DNA of 43,000 nucleotides from Roseburia sp. (lineage in GTDB: Bacteria > Bacillota > Clostridia > Lachnospirales > Lachnospiraceae). A model generated the notes under the pieces. The model had not been told where the DNA came from. It did not search any database and saw nothing but the letters and a program-made list of their open reading frames with translations. Location: NCBI GenBank assembly GCA_023662875.1, contig JAMPIG010000021.1:1-43000 (forward strand). Direction: 5' to 3'. Below are positions 31,134 through 41,712 of this stretch, piece after piece. Position 1 is the stretch's first letter, and every line of letters begins with the position of its first letter. The translations under genes were made by a program, and so were the position numbers.

Positions 31134-34100
31134 ATGAAGAAGCGGAAAAGCATCAGGCGGTTTTTAAGTATCCTGCTGGCGGCAGTCCTGGTATTGGGAG
31201 ACGGCTCGCCCCTGCAGGTTCTGGCAGCGGCGCAGGAGGCCTTCACGGTATCGGAGAGCGGCCGGGAAGAGAAGGCAGCGGAGGAAAGCCATGCGGATAC
31301 GGTTTCCGGCAGCGACGCGGATGGCAGTTATGCGGGGAGCCCTTCCGGGGCGGAGGCCGATAGCGCTGGAAGTACTTTGCCCGGGGCGGACGGGGCTCCT
31401 TCCGGAAATGCTTCGCCCGGGGCGAACGGCGGTAACTTCGAAAGCGATTCACCAGAGGCGAACGGAGATTCTTCCGGAAATATTTCGTCCGAGACAATCG
31501 ACGATTATTCCGGGAATACGATGCCGGGAACGCCGGACAGCGCTTCCGAAGATACCGCGTCCGGGGCGGAAACCGGCGGCGACTCGGGAGACTCGATCTC
31601 CGGAATAGCTGACGGCAGCCACGGAAGCTCTGTATCCGGTAACGACGCGGCGGAGTCTGCGGACACGGTTTCCGGTAACGACGCAGCTCTTCCCGGGCGT
31701 GCGCCGGAGCGGTTTTACGAGGAGTCGGCCCCGGAGAATTACGGGGAGCTGGTGGCATACGACGCCTACAGCCGTACCTACCATGTCGAGGGGAACCGGT
31801 ACGTAACGGTAATCGGCAGCGACGGCAGCACTTATCTCGACAGCCAGGGACGGCTGCAGGCGGTTGACAACCGGCTGGCGGAGGATCCCGCGGCGTCTTA
31901 TTCCGCCCTGGGAGCCGGAAAGGGGTATGTCAACCGGGCGAACGATTATATCGTATCTCTGCAGGAGACGGTTTCCGAGGGCGGCGCGCTCTACAGCGTG
32001 GCGTCAGGGGAGCATGCGCTCTGGGTCATCCCGACGGAGGGGAGCTTTCGGGCGGGGGTTGTCCGGGATAACGCCATCCGTTACAGCGAGGTTTTCCCGG
32101 GGATCGACTATCAATATACCGTGCTGGGGGACAGCATCAAGGAGGATATCATCCTGCTGGAGCCCGGGGAGAAGAGCAGCTTTTCCATGCTGGTCGGCAC
32201 GGACGGGCTGAAGGCGGCGCTTCTGGGCAATACGGTCTGTCTTTATGAGGAGGGGAGCGACCCGGAGCGGGAAGCGGTCTTTCTTTTGGAGGCTCCGGAG
32301 ATGGAGGACGCAGCCGGGGAGATCAGCTTCGGCGTCCGGCTGGAGCTTGCGGAGACGGAGGAAGGGTATCTGATCACGGCTTATGCGGACGAGGACTGGC
32401 TGCAGGCCCCGGAGCGGGTCTACCCGGTGCGCATCGATCCCACGGCGGTACAGGTAGGCGGCAGCGCCATCCACATCGCCTGCGCGGAGGAGGGAAGTCC
32501 CAGAACCGTCATCGGAGACAACGCCTACCCTTATGTAGGCTATGACGACGGGATTACCTCGGGGAACCTGGCGGGCTTCGGGACAAAGCATAAGAACTGC
32601 CGTTCCTATTTCCAAATTGACTATGATTTTGCGGGGCTGGCGGCGGAGGCGGAGATCGTCAGCGCTACGTTCCAGGTAACCCAGAAGACCCGTTGGAGCA
32701 AGGGAACCGCGGAATTTGGCCTTTACGGAGTAGAGGAGGAGTGGAAGGTAAACCGCTTAAACTGGGAGAACCAGCTGGCCTACAGCCATTATTTCCTGGA
32801 TTCCCAGCCCGCCTCCACAACCCGGGGGGAGGCCCTGGCCTTTGACGTGACGGAGGAGGTCAGCGCCTGGATCAACGGGACGGCGGAAAACCATGGATTT
32901 GTCATGAAGGCCCTTCTGGAGGCGCCCAACGAGGAGACTGCCGCCGCAGGGGTCAAGATGCAGTGCGAGGTATTTTATAACAACGCCTCTTCCCGGTACG
33001 CGCCGAAGCTGGTGCTGTCCTGGACGGGCGAGCCGACAGATCTGGACGGGCTGGGGCTGGACGACACGACGATCGAGATCTACCCGGCGGTAGCGCGGCT
33101 GGGGGACAAGTCTACCAGCACTCTGGGCGTCGTGGCCCACGGGCTGGCCAAGGCGGGAAGCACGGTACATTACCGGCTGGTCAACGGGAGCACCGGGGAG
33201 ACGGAGGCGGAGACCAGTCTTCTGTACCCGGATTCCGCCCTGTACCAGGGGCAGCTGCCTTCCGCCCTGGAGTATAAGAGAAGGCTTTCCAACTGGCAGA
33301 GCGAGGTCTTCCGGAACCTTGTGCCGGGACAGGTGTACTATATCGAGGCTTACGCGGAGGGAACGCCGGGAACCGCAGACGGAGATACGGCGGACGCGGG
33401 TTCCGGCGGCGGGGCGGGTTCGTCCGGGACGATTGTCCAGGGAGCCACGGTTCGCAGCGACAGCTTCCTGATTTACCGGGAGGGGGCCTTTGACCTGATC
33501 CCCCGGATTGCCAACCATTACGGGGTGCCCCTGGATACGGTGATGGCGGATATGCGGATGCAGGACTGCCTGACGAAGGAGGGGAACCTGATCTTTCTGC
33601 GGAACCCGGAGAACACCGCCGCCTACCCGGGCGGGGAGCTCCCGGCGTTCTACCAGGCCGCAGTGGACGGGCTGCTGTTAGGGCGGGCTCAGCACTGCCA
33701 CTTCGGCTATGAGCCGGTGAACCTGAATACCGGAAACTTCTTTATGCAGCAGACGGACGCATCCCTGGAGGACATCGGCGGGGAGGCGACTCTGGAGCGC
33801 AGCTATAATTCCCGGGCCGCGGCTCTCTCCGGGAGCCTGGGCTACGGCTGGAGCTTTTGCTACGACGAGCGGCTGGGAGAGCTGGCGGACGGCAGTATCC
33901 TCTGGCAGAAGGCGGACGGCGGCATCCTGACCTTTACCCGCTCCGGAACGGGCTGGCAGGCCCCGGCAGGGGAGGACTACCTTCTGGAGGAGACGGCGGA
34001 GGGCTATACCGTTACGGATTTGTCCGGCGGGGAGAAGCGTTTCTTTGACAGCTACGGTCTGCTGAAGGCCCTGGAGGACCTGCAGAGGAACCGTACCGCG

Positions 34101-37100
34101 CTGACCTATGACATGGATCTGCGGCTTTGCGCCGTTGTGACGCCCTCGGGAAAGACCTTCGGGATCGAGACGGAGGCGTCCGGGCGCATCGGCGCTGTGA
34201 CCCTGCCTGACGGGGGAAGGATTGTTTACGCCTACGACGGGGCAGGGAACCTGGCCTCGGTAACGGATCCGGAAGGGGAAAAGATCTTATTTGTCTACGA
34301 TGAGAACCACTACATGACGGCCTGGTACGACGAAAACGGGAACCGGGTGGCGGAGAATACCTACGACAGCCTGGGCCGCGTTACCCGGCAGGAGGACGCG
34401 GAGGGCGGCGTGGTCACGCTGGAGTACCGGGAGGACGGCTCTACCAGGGCGACGGATTCCCTGGGGAATGTGACGGTCTATCATTATGACAGCCAGTACC
34501 GCACTACCCTCGTAGAGTACCCGGACGGCACAGAGGAGCGTTCCGCTTATGACGGGGAAGGGCGGCTGGCGTCCCTGACCGACCGAACCGGCACGACGAC
34601 CCGCTATACTTATGACGGGAAAGGAAACCTGCTCTCGGAGGAGCGGGAGGACGGCAGCGTCCGCTCCTATACCTGGAACGATTCCTGCCAGCCCCTGTCC
34701 TTTACGGACTATGACGGGGCGGAGACGCTTTATACCTATGACGAAAAAAACCGGCCGGTTTCCGTGACGGATCCCGAGGGCGGCCTGACAGTCTACGCTT
34801 ACGACGGACAGAACCGGGTGGTTTCCGTAACCGACCCGGAGGGGAACGCGACCTCCTATACCTACCGGGAGGGGGAGGCGCTGCCCGAGAGCCGGACGGA
34901 CGCGGCGGGAAACCGCTGGCAATATACCTATGACGCCATGAACCGGCAGCTGACGGAGACGGATCCCCTGGGGAATACGTCCTCCCGGAGGTACAACCGG
35001 AAGGGCTGGCTTTTAGAGGAGACGGACGCGGCGGGAAACCGCACGGTTTATACCTTTGACCCGGCGGGGGCGGTAACGGCGATCACGGACAAAAACGGCC
35101 AGACCAGCGTCTTTTCCTACGATCGGATGAACCGGATGATTTCGGGGAAGGATCCCCTGGGGAATACGCTGGCCTATACCTACGACGCAGCCGGAAACCG
35201 GCTGACGGAGACGGACACGGAAGGGTATGTGACCTCCTACGGCTATGACGCCATGGGCAGGGTGATTTCCGTCCGGGGGCCGGTACGAGAGGAGGAAGGA
35301 AGCGATACTGCCAAGGATTTGGGATTGGAAGCGAATCGAGACGCGGAAGGCGGGGAACAGGAGCTTCCGGGAGAGGTGCCCGCGGCGACCCTTTACACCT
35401 ACGACGGGGCGGATCGGATCTTAAGCGTGACCGACCGAACCGGGGCTGTGACCTCCTATACCTACGATTCCGTAACCGGGGCGCTGCTGACGGAGACGGA
35501 CGCCCGGGGGAATGTGACTGTCTATGAAAACGACGCCTGCGGACGGGTTTTGAGAGTCCTTTCGCCGGACGGCTCCGTCGTGTCCTATACCTATGACAGG
35601 CTGGGGAGAACCCTGACGGCGACGGATCCGCTGGGGATGGTGACGAGCTTTACTTATGACGGGAACGGAAACGTGGTTTCCGTCCGGGAGGACGGAGGAT
35701 CGGTTCTTTCCGGAGAGGCGGCAAATGAGGAAGATGGCGGAACGGCTGCTTCCGGAGAGGCGGCAGGCGGAGAGGCTGGCGGAACGGCTGCTTCTGGAGA
35801 CGGCGGCGCGTCTCTGGTTCGGGAGTATACCTACGAATACGATGTCCGCGGCCTGCTGGTCAGGACGACGGATCCCCTGGGCGGAGTCTGCGCCTATACT
35901 TACGACGGGGCGGGAAGACTGACGGGGACAGTCAATGAGTTGGGCGGCAGCACCGGCTACGCTTATGACGCCCTGAACCGGCTGACCGAGGCGACGGACG
36001 CCCTGGGCGGGAAGCAGGTCTTCGCCTACGACCCGGAGGGCAGGCTTCTATCCGAGACTACGCCGGAGGGCCGCAGGACAGAATACCTGTATGACCTGAT
36101 CGGCCAGCTGACCAAAGCCACGGACGCCGCCGGGCAGGAAAGGTTGTATACCTACGACGGCATCAGCCGGATCCTGACGGCCCGGGACGAGGAAGGCGTT
36201 TACACGTCCTACCGCTACGATGGAAGCGGAAATCTGGAGTCCCTGACGGACGCGCTGGGCAACGCCCATACCTATACCTACGACGGGGAAGGACGGCTGC
36301 TGACCGACACCTATCCCAACGGGGAGCGGGAAGTCTATACCTACGACGGGAAGGGCAACCTTCTGACTTACACGGATCGCTACGGGGTCGTGACGACCTT
36401 TACCTATGACGCGATGGATCGGCTGGCGGAGGCGTCGGACACGGCGGGGAACCGGATGTCCTACGCCTACGACGGGGCGGGAAATCTGGTAAAGCAGACG
36501 GACGTCCTGGGGAGAAGCGCGCTCTATACCTATGACCGGTTTGGTCGGCCTGTGTCCGTAAGGGACGTAGACGGGGCGGAGACGCGCTACGGCTACGACG
36601 CCCTGGACCGGCTGGTTTCGGTGACGGATCCGGCGGGGAACATAACGGTTTACGAGTACGACGCGGCGGGGAACCTGACGGGCCTGACCAGGCCCGGGGA
36701 GGCGGTCTACGCCTATACCTACGACGCCTTAAACCGCCTGACGGAGAAGATCGACCCGGAGGGCGCGGCCACAACCTTTGCCTACGACCGGGACGGCAGC
36801 CTGACCGGGACGACCGACGGCAACGGGGTGAAGACCTCTTACGCTTACGACGCCCTGGCCCGGCTGGCGGCCTATACCGACGGAAACGGCGGGGTGACCC
36901 GGTATACCTATGATCTTCGGGGCAACCTGACGGCCATCACGACCCCGGAGGGGATCACGGAGCGTTACGGCTACGACGCGGCGGGCAACCTGACGGCGGT
37001 GACCGACGGGGAAGGGGCGGTCTGGAGCTACACCTACGACCGGCTCTACCGCCTGGTGCGCAGTACTTCGCCGCTGGGCGCGGAGGAGACCTATACCTAC

Positions 37101-40100
37101 GACCGGCACGACGTGGTGACCAGCGTGACCGACGCGCTGGGGAACGTAACGCTGTATGACGTAAACGCCAACGGGCAGGTCGAGGAGAAGATCCTGCCCA
37201 ACGGCGGGCGCTACCGCTACGCCTACGACGCGGCGCAGCGCTTAGAGAAGCTGACTACGCCCCTGGGGTATGAGACGGCGTTTACCTACAGCGACGGGGA
37301 CGATATTTTAGAGCAGGCGGACAGCCTGGGCAGGGTGACGCGGTACGCCTATGACGTTCTGCACAACCTGACGGAGGTGATTGACCCGGAGGGCGGGGTG
37401 ACGGCCTATGCCTATGACGCCAGAGGGAATCAGGTCAGCGTCAGGGATGCGTTAAACGCTGTCTGGGAGTACGGCTACGACAAGCTGGATCGGATGACGA
37501 CGGTAACGGATCCGGAGGAGAAGGCGACGGCGGTGGTTTACGACCCGGCGGGCAACATCGAATCTATCACTTCCCCCGGCGGCCGCAGGGTGCAGTACAG
37601 CTACGACGGGAATTATAATACGGTATCCCTGACAGATCCCATGGGATACGTTTACGGCTATACCTACGACAAGGACGACCGGCTTACCGGCACGGCGGAT
37701 CCCCTGGGGCAGACCACCGTCTATCGCTATGACCAGGCCGGGCGCACGGTATCCTATACGGACAAGATGGGCCTGCGGGAGGAGTATACCTATGACGCCC
37801 ATGGGAACCTGCTGTCCCGGAAGGACACCGGGGATCTGACCACGTATTATACCTACGATTTATTGGATCGGCTGACCTCCGTTACAGACCCGATGGGCAG
37901 TACGGCCTACTACCGCTGGGATCCCATGGGGAACCTGGCGGCGGTGACGGACTACCTGGGCCGGGGGACGAGTTATACTTACGACCTGGAGAATAACCTG
38001 ACTTCCATCACCGGCCCCACCGGACGGCAGGAGGGCATGGCCTACGACCAGGCGTCCCGGCTGACCTCCTACACGGCGAACAGCGGGAAGCGGATCCAGT
38101 ACGATTACGACAAGCTGGACGACCTGGCGGAGAAGGCATACACCGACGCCACCGGGCAGGAGAGCGCGGTTCCGGCGGAGTATACCTACAACGCGCTGGG
38201 ACGGCGGCTGACCATGACGGACAGCACCGGGGAGACGGTGTATTCTTACGACGCCTTGGGAAGACTGACGGAGGTGACGACCTACCGGAAACCGGCGGCT
38301 GGGAGCAATGGTGCGGGAAATGCGTGGAATGGCGGAAACAGCACGGAAAATGCGTGGAATGGCGGGAACAGCACGGGAAATGCGTGGAATGGCGGGAACA
38401 GCACGGGAAATGCGTGGAATGGTGGAAACGGTGCGGGAAATGCGTGGAATGGTGCCGGAAACGCATGGAACAGCGGAAACAGCGCCGGGAATGCGGGAAC
38501 CAACGGCAGCTCCGATGGCAGCGAAGCGGCGGAAAACAGCGCCTCCTTGTTCTCCCATGCGGAGGGAAGCGGGGACACGATCGGCTACACCTACAACGAG
38601 GCCGACGACCTGGCGGCGATCACCTACCCGGACAGCACAAAGGTTCTCTACGAGTATGACCTGAACGGCAACCTGACGAAAGTAACAGGCCGCCGCGGGG
38701 AAGTGACGACCTACGAGTACGACGCTTTAAACCGCCCTGTGGCGGAGCACCGCCCCAACGGAATCAGTACCTACAAGACTTACAACGCCAGAAACCAGAT
38801 CGTGGAGCTGACGAACCAGTGCGACGACTGCGGCTGGGTATTGGGGCATTATGTCTACACCTATGACAATCGGGGTTATATCGTGGCAGAACACGCGGAG
38901 GAAGCCCGGGAGATGGATCCTTACGGCAGGGAGCCTTATGCCTCTTACAAGCCGGAGAAGCAGGGGGAAAACTGCGACCACGGCAGGAATCGGAGTTTGG
39001 CATATCGGCTGCTGGTCACGGACAATACCTTTACCTATGATGACGCTGGGAAGCTTCTGACCGCCACGGAGGCGGAAGAGGGCTGCAGTACCGTGACGGT
39101 TTGGGTCTATTCCTATGATTTGATGGGGAACCTGACGGAGAAGACGCAGTATCAGGCGGCAAAGACACTGCTGGAGGAGACATCCGAAAGCATAAATATT
39201 TATAATACCACAAATATTTTGGAAAAGGTTTCCAAAATGGACGCCATTTCCAGTGAAAAGTATGCTTATAATGAGAGCAACCAGCTGTCCGAGGCGACCA
39301 TCTGCGACGGCAAGACCACGAAGAAGGTCTGCTACACCTACGACGAAGACGGGAACCTGATCCAGGAGTACAGCCCCACCGACCGGAGCCTGACTTCCTA
39401 CCAGTACACGGTCGAAGACCGCTTGGAGGCGGTTTATAAGGGTAATTCTTACAACAAGACCCTGCAGATGGCGGCGGCCTACGACGGGGACGGCAACCGG
39501 GTTTACCAGCTGAATTACAACCCGGAGAAGGACGAGGATTTCTCGGACTACTACTGCTCTTACAAGAACTGCGATTACAACGGCACGGGAATCCAGCTGC
39601 AGGCCGGAGGGGAAGTCAGCCAGGCGGAGAAAGACCTGATTGCCCTGATTAAAGCTTCCGGCGCAGTAGGAAACAGCTCCTATGAGCTGATCGAGTACCT
39701 CAACGACGTGAACCGGGAGTATGTGGAAGTGCTGGTCGAGCAGAATATCAATGGCAGGACGGATACGGTCTACACCTACGGGAACGAGCGGATTAGCCGG
39801 GAGATGTTCAATCAGACGAATCGCACGGCGTATTACCTGTATGATCCCAGAGGCAGCGTCAGCGGGCTGACGGACGCCAAGGCTCATTTGACAAAGACTT
39901 ACCGTTACAGCGCAAATGGTGAGCTGACCTATGGCAGCGCAAAGTACGAGAACGAGTATACCTACAACGGGGAATCTTATAATCCGAATATCCGGAGCCA
40001 GTATTTGAGGGCGCGGTATTACAGTGTGGTACATGCTTCCTTCCTGACGGAGGACAGCTACCTGGGGAATATCGCCGAGCCGCTGACCCTGAACCGGTAT

Positions 40101-41225
40101 AACTACTGTGTGAGCAGCTGGGTGAATTATGAGGATCCGAGCGGGAATCTGGCAAACCTGGTGGCCGGTTTAGTAGTCGGCGTGGTGGTTGGTGTTGTCA
40201 CAGGAGCTGTCAGCGGAGACTGGAGGACAGGAGTGGTCGCCGGCCTGGCCAGCGGTGTAGGGGTAGCTACTTTTGGAGCGAGCCTGGCGGCCATGGGTGT
40301 TGGTACGGCCGCTGTCGGCACAGCTGCTGCAGGTGGCACCACCCTTGGCACGATGATGGTAGCGGGCGGAGTGAGTGGACTGGCATCTACTCTTACAGAA
40401 ATAGCGGGGAATCATGTGCTGAAAGGCGAGCAATATACGGCAAAAGAAGTGGCTGTTGAGGCCGCCAAGGGAACGGCAGAGGGAGTAGCATACAGCGCCC
40501 TGTTCCACGGTTTAGGAAAAGGAATAAAAGCTATAGCGAAACTGAAACCGGTTCAGAATACTATCTCGAAAGCCGGGCAGGCAATTGGGCAACGTATACC
40601 GGTATTGGCGAAGGCAGAGAAAGCCGTTGAGAAAGCAGCGCATGCGGTCAAAGAGGGGATACAGAAGGCTGAGAATTCCTATGCTGAGACAGCGGTTGGA
40701 AAGTGGGAACAGAAAATTCTTGCCCAGGCAGGAAGGCCGCTTCGCGCGGTGGCAGGGAAAATTGATAAGGCTGTTTCCGCGGTAAGAAACAGTACGGCAC
40801 AGGCGATCAAAAGTGCGAAAACTGCGTGGTGTGATGCGAAGAATGCTGCGAAAGCGGGTTCAGGTGGTACAGTATGGGATAATATAAAGGCAACGCAAGA
40901 TTGTTACCCTAATACTAATATACCTAAATCATTTGAAATTGAGGTAAATGGACAAAAAATGTGGGTGCATGGAAATGCAACGGAGCACATGTATGATGAT
41001 GTTTTTGCAAAAATTATGGCGGGAGAAGGTACAGCATACATTAACCCAGACTTATATACACAGTATCTTATGAGTGATTTTTATGGTTCGTTAGAGCAAG
41101 CAACTGCTTCTGGAATTAAATATGGAGAGATAATTTCTTCGGGAAATTGGGAATTTATCTTTGCTCAACCAAGGCAAGAAGGTTTATTACCGGTAATAAA
41201 ACACGCTAAGTTTAATGGTTGGTAA
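31134..41225 (+). CDS. Secreted RHS/YD-repeat polymorphic toxin (WapA-like), 3363 aa
   Basis: ATG 31134 has AGGAG 8 nt upstream. A Sec signal peptide (KKRKSIRRFLSILLAAVLVLGDGSPLQVLAAA) with cleavage near residue 35 is followed by a Ser/Gly-rich repeat linker to ~190, an N-terminal region and a DNRLRE-type beta domain (~437-636), a LysM-like segment (~784-826), and a DUF6531-like entry (NLNTGNFFMQQTDASLEDIGG, ~860). Dozens of YD repeats (GxxTxYTYDxxGRLxxxTD) run to the terminal RHS signature (YLRARYYSVVHASFLTEDSY ... LNRYNYCVSSWVNYEDPSGN, ~2960-3003). A Gly/Ala/Val-rich pre-toxin region (~3003-3240) precedes a ~120-aa toxin tip (~3244-3363) with IPKSFEIEVNGQKMWVHGN, ATEHM, NWEFIFAQPR and VIKHAKF. 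The tip family is not recognised by name. Such proteins act in contact-dependent competition; immunity genes follow. Confidence 0.93.
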   Translation: MKKRKSIRRFLSILLAAVLVLGDGSPLQVLAAAQEAFTVSESGREEKAAEESHADTVSGSDADGSYAGSPSGAEADSAGSTLPGADGAPSGNASPGANGGNFESDSPEANGDSSGNISSETIDDYSGNTMPGTPDSASEDTASGAETGGDSGDSISGIADGSHGSSVSGNDAAESADTVSGNDAALPGRAPERFYEESAPENYGELVAYDAYSRTYHVEGNRYVTVIGSDGSTYLDSQGRLQAVDNRLAEDPAASYSALGAGKGYVNRANDYIVSLQETVSEGGALYSVASGEHALWVIPTEGSFRAGVVRDNAIRYSEVFPGIDYQYTVLGDSIKEDIILLEPGEKSSFSMLVGTDGLKAALLGNTVCLYEEGSDPEREAVFLLEAPEMEDAAGEISFGVRLELAETEEGYLITAYADEDWLQAPERVYPVRIDPTAVQVGGSAIHIACAEEGSPRTVIGDNAYPYVGYDDGITSGNLAGFGTKHKNCRSYFQIDYDFAGLAAEAEIVSATFQVTQKTRWSKGTAEFGLYGVEEEWKVNRLNWENQLAYSHYFLDSQPASTTRGEALAFDVTEEVSAWINGTAENHGFVMKALLEAPNEETAAAGVKMQCEVFYNNASSRYAPKLVLSWTGEPTDLDGLGLDDTTIEIYPAVARLGDKSTSTLGVVAHGLAKAGSTVHYRLVNGSTGETEAETSLLYPDSALYQGQLPSALEYKRRLSNWQSEVFRNLVPGQVYYIEAYAEGTPGTADGDTADAGSGGGAGSSGTIVQGATVRSDSFLIYREGAFDLIPRIANHYGVPLDTVMADMRMQDCLTKEGNLIFLRNPENTAAYPGGELPAFYQAAVDGLLLGRAQHCHFGYEPVNLNTGNFFMQQTDASLEDIGGEATLERSYNSRAAALSGSLGYGWSFCYDERLGELADGSILWQKADGGILTFTRSGTGWQAPAGEDYLLEETAEGYTVTDLSGGEKRFFDSYGLLKALEDLQRNRTALTYDMDLRLCAVVTPSGKTFGIETEASGRIGAVTLPDGGRIVYAYDGAGNLASVTDPEGEKILFVYDENHYMTAWYDENGNRVAENTYDSLGRVTRQEDAEGGVVTLEYREDGSTRATDSLGNVTVYHYDSQYRTTLVEYPDGTEERSAYDGEGRLASLTDRTGTTTRYTYDGKGNLLSEEREDGSVRSYTWNDSCQPLSFTDYDGAETLYTYDEKNRPVSVTDPEGGLTVYAYDGQNRVVSVTDPEGNATSYTYREGEALPESRTDAAGNRWQYTYDAMNRQLTETDPLGNTSSRRYNRKGWLLEETDAAGNRTVYTFDPAGAVTAITDKNGQTSVFSYDRMNRMISGKDPLGNTLAYTYDAAGNRLTETDTEGYVTSYGYDAMGRVISVRGPVREEEGSDTAKDLGLEANRDAEGGEQELPGEVPAATLYTYDGADRILSVTDRTGAVTSYTYDSVTGALLTETDARGNVTVYENDACGRVLRVLSPDGSVVSYTYDRLGRTLTATDPLGMVTSFTYDGNGNVVSVREDGGSVLSGEAANEEDGGTAASGEAAGGEAGGTAASGDGGASLVREYTYEYDVRGLLVRTTDPLGGVCAYTYDGAGRLTGTVNELGGSTGYAYDALNRLTEATDALGGKQVFAYDPEGRLLSETTPEGRRTEYLYDLIGQLTKATDAAGQERLYTYDGISRILTARDEEGVYTSYRYDGSGNLESLTDALGNAHTYTYDGEGRLLTDTYPNGEREVYTYDGKGNLLTYTDRYGVVTTFTYDAMDRLAEASDTAGNRMSYAYDGAGNLVKQTDVLGRSALYTYDRFGRPVSVRDVDGAETRYGYDALDRLVSVTDPAGNITVYEYDAAGNLTGLTRPGEAVYAYTYDALNRLTEKIDPEGAATTFAYDRDGSLTGTTDGNGVKTSYAYDALARLAAYTDGNGGVTRYTYDLRGNLTAITTPEGITERYGYDAAGNLTAVTDGEGAVWSYTYDRLYRLVRSTSPLGAEETYTYDRHDVVTSVTDALGNVTLYDVNANGQVEEKILPNGGRYRYAYDAAQRLEKLTTPLGYETAFTYSDGDDILEQADSLGRVTRYAYDVLHNLTEVIDPEGGVTAYAYDARGNQVSVRDALNAVWEYGYDKLDRMTTVTDPEEKATAVVYDPAGNIESITSPGGRRVQYSYDGNYNTVSLTDPMGYVYGYTYDKDDRLTGTADPLGQTTVYRYDQAGRTVSYTDKMGLREEYTYDAHGNLLSRKDTGDLTTYYTYDLLDRLTSVTDPMGSTAYYRWDPMGNLAAVTDYLGRGTSYTYDLENNLTSITGPTGRQEGMAYDQASRLTSYTANSGKRIQYDYDKLDDLAEKAYTDATGQESAVPAEYTYNALGRRLTMTDSTGETVYSYDALGRLTEVTTYRKPAAGSNGAGNAWNGGNSTENAWNGGNSTGNAWNGGNSTGNAWNGGNGAGNAWNGAGNAWNSGNSAGNAGTNGSSDGSEAAENSASLFSHAEGSGDTIGYTYNEADDLAAITYPDSTKVLYEYDLNGNLTKVTGRRGEVTTYEYDALNRPVAEHRPNGISTYKTYNARNQIVELTNQCDDCGWVLGHYVYTYDNRGYIVAEHAEEAREMDPYGREPYASYKPEKQGENCDHGRNRSLAYRLLVTDNTFTYDDAGKLLTATEAEEGCSTVTVWVYSYDLMGNLTEKTQYQAAKTLLEETSESINIYNTTNILEKVSKMDAISSEKYAYNESNQLSEATICDGKTTKKVCYTYDEDGNLIQEYSPTDRSLTSYQYTVEDRLEAVYKGNSYNKTLQMAAAYDGDGNRVYQLNYNPEKDEDFSDYYCSYKNCDYNGTGIQLQAGGEVSQAEKDLIALIKASGAVGNSSYELIEYLNDVNREYVEVLVEQNINGRTDTVYTYGNERISREMFNQTNRTAYYLYDPRGSVSGLTDAKAHLTKTYRYSANGELTYGSAKYENEYTYNGESYNPNIRSQYLRARYYSVVHASFLTEDSYLGNIAEPLTLNRYNYCVSSWVNYEDPSGNLANLVAGLVVGVVVGVVTGAVSGDWRTGVVAGLASGVGVATFGASLAAMGVGTAAVGTAAAGGTTLGTMMVAGGVSGLASTLTEIAGNHVLKGEQYTAKEVAVEAAKGTAEGVAYSALFHGLGKGIKAIAKLKPVQNTISKAGQAIGQRIPVLAKAEKAVEKAAHAVKEGIQKAENSYAETAVGKWEQKILAQAGRPLRAVAGKIDKAVSAVRNSTAQAIKSAKTAWCDAKNAAKAGSGGTVWDNIKATQDCYPNTNIPKSFEIEVNGQKMWVHGNATEHMYDDVFAKIMAGEGTAYINPDLYTQYLMSDFYGSLEQATASGIKYGEIISSGNWEFIFAQPRQEGLLPVIKHAKFNGW
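38311..38490 (+). repeat. 30-bp tandem repeat inside the RHS gene (GNAWNGGNST units)
   Basis: About six 30-bp units (some shortened) encode GNAWNGGNST and variants, inserted between two YD repeats at protein residues ~2390-2455. The units are nearly identical at DNA level, indicating recent expansion. Similar non-YD inserts occur at 35281-35390 and 35690-35820. Confidence 0.9.
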
Positions 41226-41238
41226 GAAGGACATAACT

Positions 41239-41712
41239 ATGGAAAATATAAAAAATGAAATAGTAAAAATATCAATCGGCTTAGAGGAATATATTCCTCT
41301 GAAAGTGTTGATTGATAGAAAAGACGAGCCTATCAAAAATATATCATATTCTAAAGATAAAAATTCTCTTTTAGAAATTGCCGTAGGAGCGACAAGTGGA
41401 TTTATAAAGAGAATTACCCTGTTGTTGTGTAAAGAGTACGATATAAATGAAAGCAAATTAGACATTGCTGTTTACGAGATAGGAGATTTAAAGGTTACTG
41501 CAAAATTGCAAAATACATGTTCTCATTTCAAAACCTATTTATATGAGGATGGAGTAAGTATAGAAATATCAGAGGAAAAAGTTTTTAAATATATAAAAAT
41601 GGATAGGTTGTATGTGGGATTGTCAAGTTTGGGAGGTATTGCAAAGATATGTCTATGTCAATTAACATCGAGCGAAATGAATCATATAAAAACTGAGTTA
41701 GTTTTTCAATGA
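41239..41712 (+). CDS. Putative immunity protein for the RHS toxin (157 aa)
   Basis: ATG 41239 has AAGAAGG 8 nt upstream; the gene begins 13 bp after the toxin stop codon. It is strongly AT-rich, like the toxin tip and unlike the RHS core. The protein is soluble and mixed alpha/beta with Lys/Ile/Glu-rich composition (ENIKNEIVKISIGLEEYIPL; LLEIAVGATSGFIKRITLLL; KYIKMDRLYVGLSSLGGIAKI). No family recognised. Immunity role is inferred from position directly after a polymorphic toxin tip. Confidence 0.75.
   Translation: MENIKNEIVKISIGLEEYIPLKVLIDRKDEPIKNISYSKDKNSLLEIAVGATSGFIKRITLLLCKEYDINESKLDIAVYEIGDLKVTAKLQNTCSHFKTYLYEDGVSIEISEEKVFKYIKMDRLYVGLSSLGGIAKICLCQLTSSEMNHIKTELVFQ

Noticed and set aside
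34200-38300. YD repeats as a mobile or satellite DNA array
   Set aside because: Repetition is at protein level with diverged codons, as expected for RHS shells; only 38311-38490 is a recent DNA-level repeat.
38727-40034. 435-aa minus-strand frame opposite the RHS core
   Set aside because: It mirrors the repetitive RHS coding sequence and appears again as a shadow in the orphan cassette.
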